Source of the DNA: an uncultured Clostridia bacterium
Lineage (GTDB): Bacteria; Bacillota; Clostridia; Christensenellales; UBA1242
DNA length: 64,000 bases
Assembly: GCA_934772045.1 (NCBI GenBank)
Contig: CAKVMH010000004.1
Coordinates: 1 to 64,000 of the forward strand
Direction of reading: 5' to 3'
Shown here one piece after another: positions 61,485-64,000 of this stretch (its first letter is position 1; the number at the start of each line of letters is the position of its first letter). The notes under the pieces are model-generated. The model worked only from the letters and a program-made list of their open reading frames with translations, ran no database searches and was not told where the DNA came from. Position numbers and translations under genes: made by a program.

Positions 61485-61648
61485 TTATAAATAGCAATTT
61501 GAATTTTTGTTTGTTAATGAAGGATATGTCAGTTGAGAGATTTATGTGTATCAGTTTAAAATAAAAAAGCACCATTTCTATAAAATAGTGCCAAATAATT
61601 CGCATAATTATAACATTTAAAAGCACACTAATTTTAGAGGTGTTGTTT

Positions 61649-61900
61649 ATGAGATGGATAGCATTTGGTTTAACATGTTTGGGTGGAGTTAACTGGCTGA
61701 TGATTGGGGCGTTGCAATATGATTTCATTGCAGGGCTTTTTGGCACGCAAGCAAACATTTTTAGCCGAATTATTTATATAATTATTGGTGTTGCAAGCGT
61801 TTATATTTTGTTTGTAACATTGTTTAGTAAAGGTAGATTGAAATTGTTTGGCTATAAAAAACCTAAACCTCAAAAACAAAAATTGGAAGAAGACTTTTAA
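61649..61900 (+). CDS. DUF378 family small membrane protein
   Basis: An 83-residue protein of the DUF378 family: MRWIAFGLTCLGGVNWLMIG with the diagnostic GGVNWL-x-IG motif, a second membrane segment (IIYIIIGVASVYILFVTLF) and a basic tail. Function unknown. The ATG seven bases after AGAGGTG is chosen; a GTG three codons upstream is the alternative. Confidence 0.85.
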   Translation: MRWIAFGLTCLGGVNWLMIGALQYDFIAGLFGTQANIFSRIIYIIIGVASVYILFVTLFSKGRLKLFGYKKPKPQKQKLEEDF

Positions 61901-61992
61901 AGAAAATGAATTAAAATTAAATATCTATATAAATTGTGGCTATAATTATAGTACTCTAGTATGGCTTTAATAAATTTAAAAACAGAGAAATT

Positions 61993-62023
61993 AAAAAAAG
62001 TTGGCGTGTGCCAACTTTTTTTT
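61993..62023 (+). terminator. Terminator after the DUF378 gene
   Basis: AAAAAGTTGGC / GCCAACTTTTTTTT hairpin with a GTGT loop; T-rich on both strands. Confidence 0.85.
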
Positions 62024-62129
62024 GTGTTTCATATTAAGGTGTTGTTGTTTTTTGATTGTTATACTTTTTTATTTTTAACTTATTCTTTTTGGCAATTTAG
62101 GTTTTACTGCTAAAAGTAGAGTAAGGGGG

Positions 62130-64000
62130 CTAACCTTCAATAACAACGATGTCGTCCTTATTTAAAATTGTTTCAAGTTCAAAAATTAAACTTTGCCTTA
62201 CCATAACACCCTGTGTTAGTTTATAGGCTTTGTTTGTTGCGGTGTCCTTAACGCAAACTGTATCAATGCCGACATATCCGTCTAAGATTTTTTTAACAGC
62301 TTGGTGCAATATGCCGTCGCTCATATTGTAGCGCAAACATAATTTTTTAGGTTTTACAATTTCTATTTCAGTTTCTTGCGTTTCAGGTTCGGAAGGGTCT
62401 TGCGTGGAAGCATCGCTCAATTGTTCAATGCTGTCTACTGTGATTGAAGGGCGTTTACCATCGCGCACTGAAAATCTACCTTTGATTGCAACAAGTGTGT
62501 CTTTTTGTATTTCGTCTTTAAATTTGTCGTATGACTTGTTGAAAAGGACGGCTTCAAAACTTCCAGTTAAATCTTCAATTGTAAGGAATGCCATTTTGCT
62601 TCCGGTTTTGGTTTGAATTGTTTTAATTTCGGTTATTACGCCACCACAAGTCACAACATCGCCATTTTTTAAGCCGTTATAAAGTTCTTCTTCTGGGCCA
62701 AAATCTTCTAATTCCGCTGTGCCATTATCTTCTTCATCGTCAAGGCTTTCGCTTGGTATCATGCTGGAATCAAAGGTGAATGTTTTAATTGTGTCCATAA
62801 ACCCGTCAAGTGGGTGGCCAGACAAATAAGTGCCGGAAATTTCACGCTCATATTGAAGTTTTACAGTGTTAACATATTCATTTATGTTAGGGTACTCATT
62901 TTCTTCAATAAGGTTAGTGTCTTCAATAAAATCGCCAAACAAGTCCATTTGTCCGTTCATCGATTTCTTTTTCCTTTCAATTGCGCGGTCAACCATTATG
63001 CTGTAAACCGCCATTAATTGGCTCCTTGGTCTGCCAAAGCAGTCAAACGCACCGGCCTTGATAAGTGATTCAATACAACGCTTGTTCAACGCTTGAGAGT
63101 TGGAACGCCAAATAAAGTCTGCTAAATCTTTATAATCGCCGTTTGCTTTCCTTTCTTCAATAATCTCGTCAATGACGCCAACGCCCACATTTTTAAGGGC
63201 GGCCAAACCAAAGCGGATAACTTTGCCGTCTGTGCTGAAATAGGTTTCACTTAAATTGATATCTGGTGGCAAAACTTGAATTTTTTCCGATTTAGCATAG
63301 GCAATGTAATGCTTTAACTTTTCAATGTTTGTTATGCGGTTGTTAAGGGTGGAAGTGATAAATTCAGGCAAGTAGTAGTTCTTTAAATACGCGGTTTGGT
63401 AGGTGATAAGTGAATACGCCGCCGCATGCGATTTATTAAACGCGTATGAAGCAAATGCTTCCATTTCGTTCCAAATTTTGTTTGCAGTTTCTTCGCTTAC
63501 GCCATTGTTGATTGCACCAATAATTTTTGGGCTGTACTTGCCGTGGTCGTCGGTGTAGGCTTCACGCCCATAAAGGAAAGCGTCCTTCCACTTCAACATT
63601 TCTTCCATTTTCTTTTTACCCATGGCACGCCTAATCATATCGGCTTGACCAAGAGTGAAACCTGCCATTGCTTGGCAAATTTTCATAACCTGTTCTTGGT
63701 AAACGATGCACCCATAAGTAACTTTCAAAATAGGTTCCAAAATAGGGTGGTCGTAAGTGGTGTCTTCTGGGTGGTGTTTGTTGTGAACATATCTAGGAAT
63801 ACTATCCATTGGGCCAGGGCGGTAAAGCGACACTGCCGCCACAATGTCTTCTATACAGGTTGGTTGTAATTCTTTTAAGAACTTTTTAAAACCAGCCGAT
63901 TCAATTTGGAAAATGCCTTCCGTGTTGCCAGTTGAAATGAGTTTAAATACGTTAGGGTCATCGTAACTGGCATGTTCAAAACTGATGTCAATATTACGTG
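62130..64000 (-). CDS. dnaE: DNA polymerase III alpha subunit DnaE (3' part)
   Basis: The C-terminal 620 or so residues of the replicative polymerase subunit; the reading frame runs off the window end, so the PHP and part of the polymerase domain lie outside. Visible are STGNTEGIFQIESAGFKKFL, DIVAAVSLYRPGPMDSIPRY, VTYGCIVYQEQVMKICQ, FNKSHAAAYSLITYQTAYLK, the tandem helix-hairpin-helix region around IKAGAFDCFG, the MDLFGD clamp-binding-like motif and the OB-fold (CGGVITEIKTIQTKTGSKMA). Gene order fixes DnaE rather than PolC: the OB-fold is C-terminal and no exonuclease insert is seen. Confidence 0.95.
   Translation of the reverse strand, partial: RNIDISFEHASYDDPNVFKLISTGNTEGIFQIESAGFKKFLKELQPTCIEDIVAAVSLYRPGPMDSIPRYVHNKHHPEDTTYDHPILEPILKVTYGCIVYQEQVMKICQAMAGFTLGQADMIRRAMGKKKMEEMLKWKDAFLYGREAYTDDHGKYSPKIIGAINNGVSEETANKIWNEMEAFASYAFNKSHAAAYSLITYQTAYLKNYYLPEFITSTLNNRITNIEKLKHYIAYAKSEKIQVLPPDINLSETYFSTDGKVIRFGLAALKNVGVGVIDEIIEERKANGDYKDLADFIWRSNSQALNKRCIESLIKAGAFDCFGRPRSQLMAVYSIMVDRAIERKKKSMNGQMDLFGDFIEDTNLIEENEYPNINEYVNTVKLQYEREISGTYLSGHPLDGFMDTIKTFTFDSSMIPSESLDDEEDNGTAELEDFGPEEELYNGLKNGDVVTCGGVITEIKTIQTKTGSKMAFLTIEDLTGSFEAVLFNKSYDKFKDEIQKDTLVAIKGRFSVRDGKRPSITVDSIEQLSDASTQDPSEPETQETEIEIVKPKKLCLRYNMSDGILHQAVKKILDGYVGIDTVCVKDTATNKAYKLTQGVMVRQSLIFELETILNKDDIVVIEG

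Overview
This window is a chromosomal segment of an AT-rich Gram-positive bacterium of the Bacillota, most likely an uncultured Clostridia-like gut lineage. The inference rests on AddAB in place of RecBCD, Mini-RNase III, a SigH-type sigma factor, RicT, a conserved holB-ricT-yabB-rsmI order, single-membrane lipoproteins with AC lipoboxes, and strong Shine-Dalgarno sites. TGA is used as stop, so this is not a Mycoplasma-type code. No phage, plasmid, insertion sequence or CRISPR array was found.

Layout. 1-700: two tRNA genes (Gln, Ser) on the minus strand with their promoter. 696-2490: a lipoprotein with phage-tail-like repeats and an opposing YjzC-like small gene. 2690-8985: addBA. 8986-9845: interspersed inverted repeats and a five-unit 81-bp tandem array. 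10017-17555: a membrane protein, the mrnC-rlmB-sigH-dnaX-ybaB-recR block, an XRE regulator and a divergent lipoprotein. 17556-26378: secA, a SHOCT membrane protein, and an envelope-glycolipid island of three PlsC-type acyltransferases around two GT8 glycosyltransferases. 26939-29145: an Rrf2 regulator with nifS-nifU. 29364-31655: two YwaF/TMEM164-type membrane proteins. 32114-32708: tRNA-Ile and tRNA-Ala with broken tRNA copies between them. 32908-39643: rubrerythrin, a membrane-anchored GT80-like protein behind a G10 tract, walJ, three small helical proteins and hflX. 39824-49600: a Cys-rich microprotein, a structured intergenic region, rpoB, a small inserted gene, rpoC and a metalloprotease. 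49763-54678: small unknown genes and a 1296-residue surface protein. 54861-58102: rsmI, yabB, ricT, holB (minus). 58232-64000: a membrane protein with a repeated tail, greA, a DUF362/ferredoxin protein, a DUF378 protein and the 3' part of dnaE.

Most genes serve information processing: recombination repair (AddAB, RecR, YbaB), replication (DnaX, HolB, DnaE), transcription (RpoB, RpoC, GreA, SigH), rRNA and tRNA modification (RlmB, RsmI, YabB), ribosome rescue (HflX) and Fe-S assembly (Rrf2, NifS, NifU). The accessory part is cell-surface: lipoproteins, the acyltransferase/GT8 island and two large anchored extracytoplasmic proteins.

Two recurring patterns look undescribed and deserve attention. 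First, the last codons of several genes (rpoB, rpoC, the 58232 membrane gene, walJ) are duplicated just downstream together with hairpins; three of these, and the separate array at 9262, share a period near 80-84 bp although their sequences are unrelated. Second, seven transcription units show a sigma-A promoter whose -10 hexamer lies exactly 6 nt before the start codon with no Shine-Dalgarno site, predicting leaderless mRNAs for addB, mrnC, walJ, a metalloprotease, holB, a DUF362 gene and its divergent neighbour. A five-codon upstream ORF with a terminator-like hairpin in the hflX leader, and a G10 tract serving as the ribosome-binding region of a surface protein, are further candidates.
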